From positions 124,001-188,000 of the forward strand of contig JAECYW010000004.1 in assembly GCA_023014335.1 (NCBI GenBank): a stretch of 64,000 bases of DNA. The letters are read 5' to 3'. Shown piece after piece: positions 22,879-34,509 of this stretch. A program made the position numbers and the translations under genes. Under the pieces are notes generated by a model that was given only the letters and a program-made list of their open reading frames with translations, did not search any database and was not told the origin of the DNA. The DNA is from Galerina marginata. Taxonomy: Eukaryota; Basidiomycota; Agaricomycetes; Agaricales; Galerinaceae. Each line of letters begins with the position of its first letter. The stretch's first letter is position 1.

Positions 22879-24752
22879 ATGGCAAACCCAAATCCCTCAA
22901 CCTCTGGCGACACCACCAACCGTGATTCTCCCATTGACATTGACCCAATTCCCGACCCCACTATGCCTTGCGACAATCCAGAAAATTCTATATGGACCCC
23001 AAAAGAGCTGGCAGTTCTTAGGTCTCACGTTCATGCTTACCGCGACGTCCCTCGCAAGGAGAAATCACACTATATTGCGTCTCATGTAGCGCCACAGGTC
23101 AAGGCGTGCTGGGGAAGTCGATACAGCAAGGAAAATACAGCAAAGGACAAGGCCGCCAAAGAGCAATGGGCTAAGAAGAAACATGTACGTGGCTTATTAT
23201 TTACGTTCAAATGTGTTAATTAACGCATCATCAGCAAATATGGACTTGGTTTAAGAACCATGCGACGACGAAGAGACGGTTACGGATCCCCGGGTTTAAC
23301 ATCTCTGTCACCTTCGACTCCGTAGTAATGGTTGAGAAGAAGGCAGAGATCGAGAAACTTATATCGGAGATGACGGACGCCCTTCCCGGCAATCCAGGCT
23401 GGATCCGATTCTATCAGCGAGCCAAGAAGCAAATAAAGGACGAACTGACAGAGGATGAAAGGAAAGCATACGAAGAGAAGGTGGAGGAATGGAAACGCGA
23501 CGGCGTGCCGCGTGATGTTCAGGCCAAGTAAGTTGCTTTCAGCCGCCGACTATCCTCACTCATTTTGTTAGCAATGCGTTTAAATATGGCAGCAAGATCA
23601 TACGTGAAACAGAACAGGCCAAATTTCGAAGTATGAATATGCGCACCATGGGCATGGAATGCCATTATGATAAGGAAGGCCGGATGAGATGGTCCTCGTA
23701 AGTTTAAACCGCGGGCGCCGGAGCCGATGTCTCACTGAACGGCGAGCGATGTAGATTCGACACCCAGCGGCTACAACTGGACGCACCAAATATCCCTTCA
23801 TTTTCCGTATATAACAAACCGCTATTCAAAGAGCTGCGACGTGGGTGGATTGAATACACGAAGAATATCGCAAAGATTGAACGCGGGGAGGAAGCGGCGG
23901 CTGCCGCGCCAACTACCTTTGACCGCAAGGACTTGACTTTCCATCCCAACGGCTTGCCAAAAGTCCCGGGCCCCGTCCTCAATAGCAAAGGGTTCGAAAC
24001 CGCCATTATGCAGCAAGCAATTATCCGTTACTTTTACCGGGCTCATTATGGTATTCTTTATTGTCAGAAATGGGATTGATAATTGACGAGTTTCAGGGCT
24101 CGCAAAGAAGTCTGCAAAGCAAGTACCATACTCGAAAATGCGTGGACCGGGAGCCGTATGGACAGAATTTGTACAGGAGACAGACTTTCCACCCGGTATT
24201 GAGTTCAAAGACCCTGCAAGCTATCACGCGCACGAGACGCAGAGAATTTTGAGTCTGTGGCGGCAACGCGAGGAACGAGGTGAACTGGTGTTTCGCTTTC
24301 TCTGTGTCCACGACAAGGATGGTATAACAGAGGCCAAGTACCCTTTGAAGGCATTTGATGGGTTTCACATTCCAGCGGCGCCCGCAGCAGTGTCTGCCTC
24401 TGTCGAGATTCCAGCCCCCGCGAGTGAATCAGACGATCCAGACTTCCAGACCAAACACATTGAGGATTTGTCCGAAAACGAGCAAGCGGTGGCAGCCTTA
24501 GGACCTCCGGTGCCCGCCTCTGGGTCTCCCTCGGGCGCCGCATCAGAGTCAGAGGAGTCAGCGGCCCCCGCACCTGTACGTCCTTATGGTCGCCGGAAGC
24601 GAAAGGAGACCACACAGTTAGCAACGCCAATACATAGTAATAGGCCAACTTCATCACCACCACCGGCTAGCCGACAATTACGTCCCAGGGTGCAGAATGA
24701 CAGTCACGAACCTGCCAAAGCAAAAAAGAAGGCCGCAAAAAAGGGCAGGTAG
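22879..24752 (+). CDS. Basic HMG-like protein of the KDZ element (about 530 aa, five exons)
   Basis: The start ATG is at 22879 (MANPNPSTSG). Exons about 22879-23184, 23235-23529, 23573-23698, 23755-24049 and 24096-24752 join in phase. The N-terminal region has a WTPKELAVLRSHVHAYR motif, then KKHQIWTWFKNHATTKRR, a pattern I know from many uncharacterised mushroom proteins linked to transposons. Residues about 140-205 form a charged helical segment (YQRAKKQIKDELTEDERKAY, then EWKRDGVPRDVQ) resembling an HMG-box-like fold. The second half includes GMECHYDKEGRMRW, then a Pro/Ala/Ser-rich region and a very basic C-terminus (KAKKKAAKKGR), probably nuclear. It is transcribed divergently from the transposase and convergently with the next gene. 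A DNA-binding accessory role is plausible but unproven. Confidence 0.75.
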
Positions 24753-24991
24753 AAATGCTGGGGTAGTCGACTTCATGCAGTGCAACGAAATGTTATTTAA
24801 TTAATGATATCACTTGAAGACTTCATTTCACACCTGGAAACATGAGAACAAAATTATATTTGGGGCCAACCAAATTATATACAGCTACGGGCCCCGGCGC
24901 AGCGAAAGACTATGCGACAAGTATGATACATTAAAAAAAACGGCCCCCGTGCATTGCAGACAAAAATCGAGTGGGGGCCAGAGCACACTAC

Positions 24992-26963
24992 CTACCTCTT
25001 ACCAGCGCCTGAACGAGTGCGCCCTGCAGTTCCTTTTCCATTCTTCGCCTTCTTCGGAACTGGCGGCTGGGGGGTGCCATCTTCCTCCTCTTCGCGGTCA
25101 GATTCCTCGGGGCCGTCCTTACGTTTGGCAGGTGTGAGCGCGGGCGCCGGATCCGCAGAAACCCTGGAGGCCTTGCGTTTAGAGGACCCGGCCACCGGGG
25201 GGACATCGTCTCCAATATCGGGTAGCTGTCGTACCGATGTATCCGCCTGTGTGATGGACGAGTCGGTCGGAGACGGTGCGCCGGGGGGTGCAGTGGCCTG
25301 AGAGTCGAGGAGGGCGGATGCAGCAGCTCCATGGTCTTCCAAGGCTGGAACCAAGGGAGGAGACGCACCCTTGTTGGGCGCTGACGAGTTGGGGGGAGGG
25401 GCGGGGGCCGCCACTGCAGATGCAACGGGTGCGGGGTCCGCGGGCAGCTGGCGAACGGGTGCGGGGTCCGTGGGCAACTGGCGAACGGGTGCGGGGTCCG
25501 TGGGCAGCTGGCGAACGGGTTGTGCAGATTGGGGAGCGGTCTCCTGAGCCCCAGTTTCGGTGGAATTGACATGGTCTACGGGAGGTGGAGGCCTCTGGCG
25601 AGTCGAAGGTTCTCCGGGAGTGGGGCGGAGGGGACGCGGCGCCCGGGAAAGCACGAGCTTCCTGACCTCTTCGTGCTTTTTATCCATGTCCTCCTCGTGT
25701 GCCTTGAAGATGGCCTCCAAGCCATCGACGGCTGCCCGAGCGTCCTTCTGATTCGCCTCGATGGTTTCCTCCAGTGCGTTGACTTGATCCTGAAGGGCCT
25801 CGACATCTCGTTGGAGCTGCCAGTTCTGATCGCGGATCAAGCGCGAAGTCAGGTATATCCCGGTCAGAAGCTCGCCGACCGTCATGAGACAACCTTCCTC
25901 CACCTCCTCGGCCCCCACAAGATCTACCTCTTCGTTAAACCGGGCAAAGAGAGCCACGGGGACGGGAGTCTCCAAACCCATGGTATTGAGTTTGGCGAAC
26001 GGGCACCGCTGCTTCTTGTTCTTGCACGCCTGACACGCGGCGCCCTGACGCTCGGTGAGGTCCTCCGCTACCATGCACTTTCCAGCGACCTTCTTGCAGT
26101 TTGTGCACGGTTCGTCGGCCTCCGTCCATGTGGTGACCTTCGGGGCGTGTTTCTTCGAAATCTTCGCCAAAGCCGTCCCGGCGGCCCGCGCGCGAGCGTG
26201 CTTCAGGGGGGCCGCTTCTTCCTCCGACTTCTCCCCATCAACGTACTCATCCTCGTCGCTCTCCTCTTCCTCACTGGGCTCTGGAGGGGGCGCAGCTTTT
26301 GATTTCCCCGACGACTTCCCTTCTGCAGTCGGTTTCGCAGCGGCAGAGGGTCGAGCTTTCGGGGGGCCGCTTTTGGGAGGTGGGACTGGATCGGCCTCCG
26401 TGTCGGATTTCACGATGGGTGCACTTTTGATCACCCTTTTCTTTTTGCTCTCAACGGGGGCGGGGGCGTCGGCTTCTTTGCTGGCGGAGGCCTTTTTCGT
26501 CGAACCAGCCTTCCGACCTGCTTCGGTTGCCGTGGGTGCCTTTGTGTTCGCCGCCGCGCTGGCTTTTTGCTTCGTGACAGGGGCGGGGACGGCGGCTGGT
26601 GGAGACACTTCGGTGGGAAGCTCCCCGTTGTTCCACCGAGCAATGATGCTCTGCAACTTCTCCCGGTCGGGGAGGGTGGGCTTCTGGAAAGCGCGCACGG
26701 TGTAGTCGAATAAGCGCCATCGGGAGACGATGCACTGGGCCCAGGCCTCGTTTAAGCGTGCCTTTGCATGTTTTGTCAGTTCCAAGCATGCTAATCGCAG
26801 AAAAAAAACTTACCGCCGTCGTGGTCAAGAGGGAAACATTCGAAGCAAACTCCTCCTTATGCTCCACCAGGGCGCAGAGGCTCTTCTCCCAGTTGCCCGT
26901 CTCCTTGACGAGGGCGGATGTGGGGGGTTTTGTAGGACCAGAAGCAGCGGCAGCGGGAGGCAT
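24992..26963 (-). CDS. Cysteine-cluster/coiled-coil protein of the KDZ element (about 639 aa, two exons)
   Basis: The start is the ATG at 26963 (MPPAAAASGPTKPP). A 52-bp intron (26762-26813) joins LLTTTA to ARLNEAWAQC in phase. The domain order is: a short helical N-terminus; a long Lys/Ala/Pro/Glu-rich linker with an acidic patch (EPSEEEESDEDEYVDGEKSEEE); a cysteine cluster CTNCKKVAGKC followed by CQACKNKKQRC, resembling the six-cysteine zinc-binding modules of fungal regulators; a predicted coiled coil (QLQRDVEALQDQVNALEETI); and a Pro-rich region with three tandem PVRQLPTDPA repeats. The C-terminus is basic (KKAKNGKG). This cysteine-cluster plus coiled-coil layout recurs in mushroom proteins of unknown function. 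A role in DNA binding or in assembling the transposition complex is inference. Confidence 0.75.
25437..25520 (-). repeat. In-frame tandem 30-bp repeat coding VRQLPTDPAP
   Basis: Three near-identical 30-bp units encode successive PVRQLPxDPA decapeptides in the cysteine-cluster protein. Such coding minisatellites readily change copy number. Confidence 0.8.
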
Positions 26964-27163
26964 AGTCGATGTTGGGGGGAAGAGATAGGATTGTGGTTGT
27001 CAGGAATAGAATGCCGTCGAAACAGTCGTTTGTGGAAATTGAACATCGGCCAAACTTGAGCAAATTGTGTCACGTGCTCGCGCCCGCGGCCACCACCTCA
27101 ATTTAAACGGAACTTCAATTCTAATCGGATTCTGTGATGGAAAGATAACTTCGTCTTGCATTG

Positions 27164-28817
27164 ATGCTCCTCAGTCAATCTGTTCCAGCCCAAAAAGAAG
27201 ACAATCCCTCTGCATTAGAAGTACTGACGCGCGCACTCGAAGATCTGGAATCAAACAAAGCCGACTTCAAAGCACTACTCTCTCGGCGGCCGGAAAGACC
27301 AATGAAAGCACGCTCTCGTTTGCCACATACTAGTAAGTTCGTTCATAGCCCGGTCACCGCAGTCTCTTAACAACTTCAAAATTTAGAGCGACCTGCCCGA
27401 GGTTCGAAGAAAATGCAATCAGTTGAAGGTCAGTGAAACAAACAGGTTTTTAGTTGTCGTTTACATGCAATCTAGATACACAAGTCACTCGACAATTGCC
27501 TGACTTGTTGAGCGATGAAGAGGCCCTTGATGCAGTGCCCGGGAGGCATTTACCTCCGGTGCCCGACCAATTCAGCGAGGACGAGGTACCCGGGAGGCCT
27601 TTACCTCCCATGCCTGACACCAGCGACGAGGTACCCAGGAGGCCTTTACCTCCAATGCCTGATAACTTTAGCGACGATGAAGCACCTGCCAGGAATTTAC
27701 CGCCAATGCCTGCGACATTAAGAGACGTGAGGCCTTTACCCACGGCGCCCGACTCACAGAGCGAGGACGAACAACCAACAAGGCCTTTGCCTCCGGCGCC
27801 CGAGTCACCGAGCGAGGCTGTACCTACCAGGCCTTTACCTCCCATGCCAAGTGATGAAGTTAGGCATTCGGCTGCCACCAAAGGCAAGGGCAAACAAGTT
27901 CGGCTACCTTCTACTAGTCGCTCTCCACCGTCAAAGCTTCATACTCGTAGGCTGCCGGATGTGAATTTCAGTGAGTAACATTTAATTTTCTTTGGCCGCA
28001 AACTGATGTTCTCCAGGTGAGGATGAATGTTCAAATTCGACAGGTCAAGGTCGCAAGCTGCCTTCTTTTGAATCATCGGAAGACGAACATGATTCCAAGG
28101 ACCAAAATTCGTCAGGCTTCCGTCGTTTTGGGAGGATAGAAGGTGCTCCTGGTACGCTGCAGCCTTGTTATATTATCACCACTGTTGAACCTGATTCTAT
28201 ATATTCACAACAGACATGCAAATTGATACGTCTAAGGTTGAGAAAATTCTCAGTATGTTTCATGTCGTCTCCTACCTTCTACGCTGAATATTAGCAGATA
28301 CGACAGGACACGCGGTAACCAAGTCCCGGCTTCCGGGTTTCGTCGACAAGGTTATAGCAAGTGACGCTTTCCCCCCCCACACCAAAAACTTTATTCCCCC
28401 TCCGGAGGCCGCTCATCCCCGCAACAGGAACGTGGCGAGCAGGGTGGCCGGGCCTATGGATGATGTATCGCCAGGTCAACGACCTCTGAAGCCCTCCGAT
28501 CTTAACCTCGACACTACACAGGGGCCAGGAAACTTTCATCCACCCGCCACCTTTGTATGTTCCTCAGCCTATTTTACAGACTGATCCTAGTACTTATATT
28601 TGGCCGATCGAAGCACTATACCAAGGAACAGCTGCACAACATCCATCTGGGTGTCGAAGAGGCTGAGCTCAATGTAACGAGCTATCACAACAGGCTGTGT
28701 GTTATAGCCTCGGCGCGCCGGAACCAGTTACAGGCCGAAATGATGTCGGTGAGGCGTTTGGAAATGGTCCGGGCTGAGTTGGACGACATCGAAAATCTTT
28801 TGAAACCCTGGCTGTAG
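27164..28817 (+). CDS. Proline-repeat protein of the KDZ element (multi-exon)
   Basis: Exons can be traced from the ATG at 27164 (MLLSQSVPAQKED) through about eight short GT-AG introns to the stop at 28817. The central exon (about 27476-27973) encodes seven degenerate repeats built on RPLPPMPD, interleaved with acidic stretches such as SEDE. Such PLPPxP motifs are the type bound by SH3 or WW domains. A later exon contains LPGFVDKVIASDAFPP and PRNRNVASRVAGP. The last exon, from about 28600, is helical and charged (YTKEQLHNIHLGVEEAELN; VRAELDDIENLLKP), perhaps a coiled coil. I do not know this family. It is the last gene of the element before the non-coding foldback region and is divergent from the cysteine-cluster gene, 200 bp away. 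Exon boundaries in the middle are less certain than the two ends. Confidence 0.65.
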
Positions 28818-28914
28818 TAGAGTTTTCTTTTTACAATGTGACATACAATGAGATTTGCTCGACGGATAAACTACAACAACCACATAAGTGCAACCCACCT
28901 CTATGTGCTACGAT

Positions 28915-30062
28915 CATACATGACATGTAGGTAGCCTGCCAATAGTAAGGTTACAGATACGGCCTGAACAACCCACTTGGCAAGTTGCCCAAGGGTATGC
29001 ATGGGACCTTTTAAAGGCTGCCGGGAGTGCCGGGGGTAGGTGGGTGCATCATTGATAGGGCGGGGATATGTCAACACATGTCAACAATGCAGGAAACAGT
29101 GCCCAACACTGTATTTTGGGTTGTGCTCGTCGTAGGGCGCGCATCTGGGCGCGGAAAAAAAATAAATAGGGTCTAATAATATTATTACACCTGTCTCTGC
29201 TGTTTGCGCGCCCCTCGGGGGGCGGGAATGGGTGGATTGGCGCAGATGGGTTTGGATGAGCCTCCCAATATTGGCGGGGCAGCTGTCAGACCCGTGTGAA
29301 TGCTGTAAATACCATCCCCGAGGCTGCCCGAGCATGTATTCGGGCTCCCGCTCGCTGTACTGCACGGATTTCGGTGCGGAAAAAATTGGAATAGGTTAAT
29401 ATAATTATTTGCTACTCGATGCCACCTTTTGCGCGCCCAACGGAGGGCGGGAAGGGATGGATTGCAGCGGACGGGTCTGGATGACGTTCCCAATTTGGTT
29501 GCGCCAGCTCGGGCTTGTTCGGTTCCCGTTATTTTTAGCACAGGACGCATCAACCGCCTCGGTTTGGCGCTCTGCCCCTCATTGTAATTAGAATTTTATT
29601 TTACTGAGTATATAGTCTTGATCCCCTGGTTATTGCGAGCGCAGCCATATAATTTTTATCTTGAAAATCGAACGGGAAGGGATGAATGTAGCGTTGTGCA
29701 TCCGGATGTACCACAGGATGAGTGTTATAAATAGATTTGCCTGACTTTCATGCCGCTTGGCTGGAATTTTACCTCCATTTTTGGTGTCCCCTCAGTTTTA
29801 AGTATCTAGTCATAGTCTCCTCGTCAATACGATTCTAATGATATAATTTTTATGGCTAAAATCGAATGGGAATGGCTGCATATCTACTCATTAGTAAATC
29901 ATGTTCAGTCAGGCCATCTAAAAATAGCATTCAACAAAATCTCTCCTCTTTTTTGCCGTACATTGAGGCCAATGGACTTTTCCCCTCACTTAAGTACACA
30001 CATCTGTATTCTACACGCAATTCTGCACCTAATGATACCAGTTTTATACTAAAAGAGCAGGG
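28915..30062 (+). repeat. Left arm of the internal foldback
   Basis: Begins 'catacatgacatgtaggtag'. It contains two diverged tandem units of about 230 bp (near 29150-29370 and 29370-29590). Both carry 'gcgcgccc' and 'gcgggaa' blocks, and each is preceded by a 'gcggaaaaaa' A-tract. Confidence 0.8.
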
Positions 30063-30164
30063 AATGCCCAGTTACTTACTCACAATTTTATGAAGCAATA
30101 AATTATATTAAACACTATCTACAAGTACTACGATACATTTTCGGACGATGTACATAGATTGGAA

Positions 30165-33100
30165 GGACGAGCAGCCAACGCTGCTCGTCCCTCACTGCGT
30201 CTCGGCACGCACAACTCCTAGCAGTACGAGCAGCAGCACGCATGCTACTGCCTGCACCCCGTCATCCACGGATCCGGAGGGCAGCGAACATGCTGCCCTC
30301 GTCTCTTCGTCGTCTTCTTCTCGTGAGGGAGGGTGGCGGGTTGCGTCGCAGGTGACAGAGAGAGGGGTGGTGCAGTGGCAGGTCGCGGCGGGGTCGTCCG
30401 GGTGGCAGGCGTGCAACTGCCTCCAGCCGCCTCCGCCAGCCCATCAACTGCACGCCGCCTGCGCAACGAGGTGGGTGGAGAGGGGACATGAGCGGTGGGT
30501 GGCCAGCTGCGTTGGCCACAAACGAGGAGGGACGGTGGAGGTGGATTCGTGGAGGCGACGAACTGTCGCCTCCACGAATCAGAGCAGCAGCAAATTCTTG
30601 CTGCTGCTCCGCTGCCTCGCTGTCTCGCATCTCATTACAGCAGGAGCGGCAGCCTATGCCACCGCTCTTCCACCCCGTTTCGCATCCAATCGTAGCAGCA
30701 GCAGCAGCAGAGCATGCCGCTGATACCACCCCCTCGTCGTGTCGCGTGGTCTGCTGCTGCTGCTGCCACGGAGGCGTCGTCGTCGTCTCGGGTCGGTTGG
30801 TCTTTCTTGTTGGAGCGGCTGCGACAGGCGGGGCCGTTGCGAGGTGGCGGCGGCTTTGTGAGGTGGCGGCGGCTTTGTGAGGTGGCGGAGAGTGGTGGGT
30901 AGCGGGACCGCTATCGGAAGCGATGGCGGTCGAGAAGCAGCAGCGCGACAGCTGCTGCTTCTCGGTTGGGCGCTGTGTGAGAAGCGGGGGGGGGCTTTTG
31001 CAGGTGTTGGTGGTCGAGGGCGGTGACGGGTGGTGGTGGTTACGGCGACGAGGTGGTACCGGCCTGTAACAGGCAAGTGAGTGGGGTGGGGGGTGAAGAA
31101 AGTAGTTGATAAGTGAAACGAGTCGAAATATCGACTCGTTTCACGACGTACCGGGCGGGTCCCCCTCTCCAGGGCCTCCCCTTTTTCGTTCGCCCCGTAT
31201 TCCTAGCCGATGAAGTCGGCGTCGGCCCACAAGCCCTCGAAATGAGGGGGGGCTCGCGACGCGGTGGCGCGAAAGCCTCGTGCATCTATAGATCGTAAAT
31301 TAGTAGAAATAAACATTATATCGATGTAATAAACACTTACATAACATTTTTTGAAGGCTTGAGGGGCGGGATGGGCAAGGAGAGAGAGAGAGAAGTGGGG
31401 GTAGTGGTGGTGGAAAGCAGAGATCAACGATGCTGATCGCTGTTGATCTGAAGCCCGGCGTTTTCCGCGAGCGATTTGATTGGCTCGCTCCAACGGCCCG
31501 CCCAATCTCTCAACCCCCATCAACGTTCGAGTGGCCTCGGGCGACGTTGAAACGATCTATACAGCCATATTTTGATAGGTGATTTATTTAGAATGCAATT
31601 TAAGTTTTTTTTGTTCATGTCCGGTGCACAAACGTATGTGTGGATGCTCGAAAACTCGAGCCATAGTCTGGATCATTTCCTTGCTTTTGGACTTTACCTC
31701 GTGCTTCATGCATTCCAATGTACAGATGGATTGGGAACGGGTATTTACTGTTCCAGGCAGTTCGGAAAGGAGGTAAAATTTAATCTATCATCTGTATTTA
31801 TTCCATGAGTAAAGTATCCTCGGCTGTATAAAGTATACTCGAATACCAAAGCCAAATATGTGTGAAGGTGGTGTCCCGAAATCACCACGAAATTTCACTA
31901 CCTCCAATTGACGTACAGTATGTCAAAATTTTAACTGTTAAAGCTTGTACATATGTTTTAATAGACCTAAATTGTATATACCGATGACTTACACAGACTC
32001 GGATGCGCTGTAGTAGGTGACTCTGCAGACAATCGAGGCGACCAAGACGGATCGGAGTCGCTCCGGGCCGAGCGCGCGAGCCAATCGCATTGTTGCCGAA
32101 ACCAGCATCAACAACGATCAACGTTGTTGATGCTGCTTTCCAACCACCACCACCACTCCCCCTCTGCCCTCCCACCCCCACCCCGCCCCTCAAACTTTCA
32201 AAAAGGTATGTTTTGAGTATATTAAACTTGTTTTATCCATTTTACTAACATTTGTTCAATCTATTTAGACCTGACACAAGCCCAGCAAGCGCGAAAACCG
32301 CCGCGTGCCCCTCGCTCCCTTGAGCATGTGGGCCGGCGTACTAGGGGTGGAGGGTGGATAGTGAACCGAGGCCAGAGGGCCGCGGGTGAAGCGCCGACGG
32401 CCCAGAGACGGGGGGAGGCCTTGGGGGGGGAGGGAAACCGCGCACCCACCAACACCAACCACCGTCTGCACCCAACACCACGCGCCTCCCACACCAGGTG
32501 CCGCCCACTCCCGACACACCCGCCCCAACGCCAGTGCCGATCCCGCTCGGTTCCGCCTCCGGTGCAGATCGGCGGGCGTGAAAGCTCGAGCCCGGGCATT
32601 CCACCCGCCGCCTGCATCGCTTTTCGAAGGACCTCGACGGACCTCAAGAGGAGAGGGAACGCGGAGGAGGAAGATGCGTAGGGGGCGGAGGTGGTGGGGA
32701 CGAAACGGGTGGCAGCGAGGATAGAGACGGAGACGACGGATGACGGGGAGGATTGGGGAATGGGAGACGGGGTCGAGGGGGGGAATGGGGACGACGACGG
32801 GACGGCGGGGGCAGCAGCAGCAGCCATTTGCGAGAATGGCTGCTGCTGCAAGCTGGTCTCTGCGGCGTGCGACGAGTGGAACAGGCAGCGGCATAGCCAG
32901 CCGTTGCTCCGTCCCTCCTCGTTTTCGAGTGCTTGCACTCGCACCACGCACCGGGAGGGAGGCGACGAAGCGACGAACATCATTGTTCATCGCCTGCCGC
33001 CCTTTCCCTCCCACCTTCGTCGTTCCCCATTGTCGTTGAAGGCGTCGAATGCTGTCCGCTTAGGACAGTATTCTCGTCTTTTCGGCTCACCCTCGTTCTG

Positions 33101-33320
33101 CGAACCGACACCAGCAGTGCACAGCTGCTGGTGCTCGATTCAGCAGTGGTATCCCAACAGACAACCCCTCGCCGCGTGTTTTTTTTTCTTACTTCAATGT
33201 AGTTATACTTATGTATGTATTACGAGCAATAAAATTTATGACGATTTTGGGCCTACAAGGGAAATGAGGAGGAGAAGTGCAACTACAAGAAGGTGATCAG
33301 GTATCCGTGTCTTAACACGG
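30165..33320. repeat. Cluster of short perfect hairpins, many with CAG/CTG stems
   Basis: At least nine stem-loops with very short loops are spread over 3.2 kb. Examples: 30165-30190 (11-bp stem, 4-nt loop); 30544-30580 (16 bp, 5 nt); 30582-30609 (12 bp, 4 nt); 30931-30964 (14 bp, 6 nt); 31113-31144 (14 bp, 4 nt); 32103-32135 (14 bp, 5 nt); 32814-32849 (15 bp, 6 nt); 33047-33073 (11 bp with one G-T, 5 nt); 33109-33133 (9 bp, 7 nt). The stems differ in sequence, so this is not one repeat. The long open frames here, such as 30148-30723, are by-products of CAG/GC-rich composition. Confidence 0.75.
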
Positions 33321-34465
33321 CTCTTTCTCTAGAAAATTGGTATCATTGGAAGCAGAATTAGTTGTAGATTACAACTGTATATATTAAAATAAGGGGACAG
33401 CTAAGTACAGCTCAATATACGGCAAAAGGAGGGGAGATTTCGTTGAATGCTATTTTTAGATGGCTTGGCTGAACATGATTTACTAATGAGTAGATATGTA
33501 GCCATTCCCATTCGATTTTAGCCATAAAAATTATATCATTAGAATCGTATTGACGAGGAGACTATGACTAGATACTTAAAACTGAGGGGACACCAAAAAT
33601 GGAGGTAAAATTCCAGCCAAGCGGCATGAAAGTCGAGCAAATCTATTTATAACACTCATCCTGTGGTACATCCGGATGCACAACGCTACATTCATCCCTT
33701 CCCGTTCGATTTTCAAGATAAAAATTATATGGTTGAGCTCATATTAACCAGGGGATTAAGAATATATACTCAGTAAAATAAAATTCTAATTACAATGAGG
33801 GGCAGAGCGCCAAACCGAGGCGGCTGATGCATCCTGTGCTAAAAATAACGGGAACCGAACAAGCCCGAGCTGGCGCAACCAAATTGGGAACGTCATCCAG
33901 AACCATCCGCTGCAATCCATCCCTTCCCGCCCTCCGTTGGGCGCGCAAAAGGTGGCATCGAGTAGCAAATAATTATATTAACCTATTCCAATTTTTTCCG
34001 CACCGAAATCCGTGCAGTACAGCGAGCGGGAGCCCGAATACATGCTCGGGCAGCCTCGGGGATGGTATTTACAGCATTCACACGGGTCTGACAGCTGCCC
34101 CGCCAATATTGGGAGGCTCATCCAAACCCATCTGCGCCAATCCACCCATTCCCGCCCCCCGAGGGGCGCGCAAACAGCAGAGACAGGTGTAATAATATTA
34201 TTAGACCCTATTTATTTTTTTTCCGCGCCCAGATCCGCGCCCTACGACGAGCGCAACCCAAAATACAGTGTCGGGCACCCCGGGATGCTGTTTCCTGCAT
34301 TGTTGACACGTGTTGACGTGCCCCCGCCCTATTAATGATGCACCCACCCACCCCCGGCACCCCCGGCAGCCTTTGAAAGGTCCCATGCATACCCTTGGGC
34401 AACTTGCCAAGTGGGTTGTTCAGGCTGTATCTGTAACCTTACTATTGGCAGGCTACCTACATGTC
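33318..34465 (-). repeat. Right arm of the internal foldback
   Basis: Inverted copy of 28915-30062, ending 'cctacatgtcatgtatg'. Confidence 0.8.
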
Positions 34466-34509
34466 ATGTATGTCTCTAGCCTACAAGGCTGGTGCAACCA
34501 AATACATGA

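Larger units (their letters stand above)
28915..34465. repeat. 5.55-kb foldback region inside the KDZ element
   Basis: Outer arms of about 1.15 kb (28915-30062 and 33318-34465) are inverted copies, mostly over 90% alike, with paired coordinates summing to about 63380. A second, more diverged inverted pair lies inside (about 31180-31520 and 32000-32350). No flanking target duplication was found. It may therefore be a native part of the transposon, or an older insertion whose edges are blurred. No domain-bearing protein is encoded. Confidence 0.75.

Noticed and set aside
25520..26705. Plus-strand frames of 216-260 codons opposite the cysteine-cluster gene
   Set aside because: Antisense shadows of a GC-rich coding exon. 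The minus-strand frame has an intron, domain order and composition that make sense.
30148..33296. Long open frames with Ser/Gln/Ala runs
   Set aside because: Several frames on both strands are open at once because of CAG/CTG and GC-rich hairpin sequence. There is no coherent protein and no introns, and the content differs between the two halves of the foldback.
29081..34335. Paired frames starting MQYSEREPEYMLG in the two arms of the internal foldback
   Set aside because: They are the same DNA read in the two inverted arms. The second is extended only by arm-end differences, and no known motif is present.
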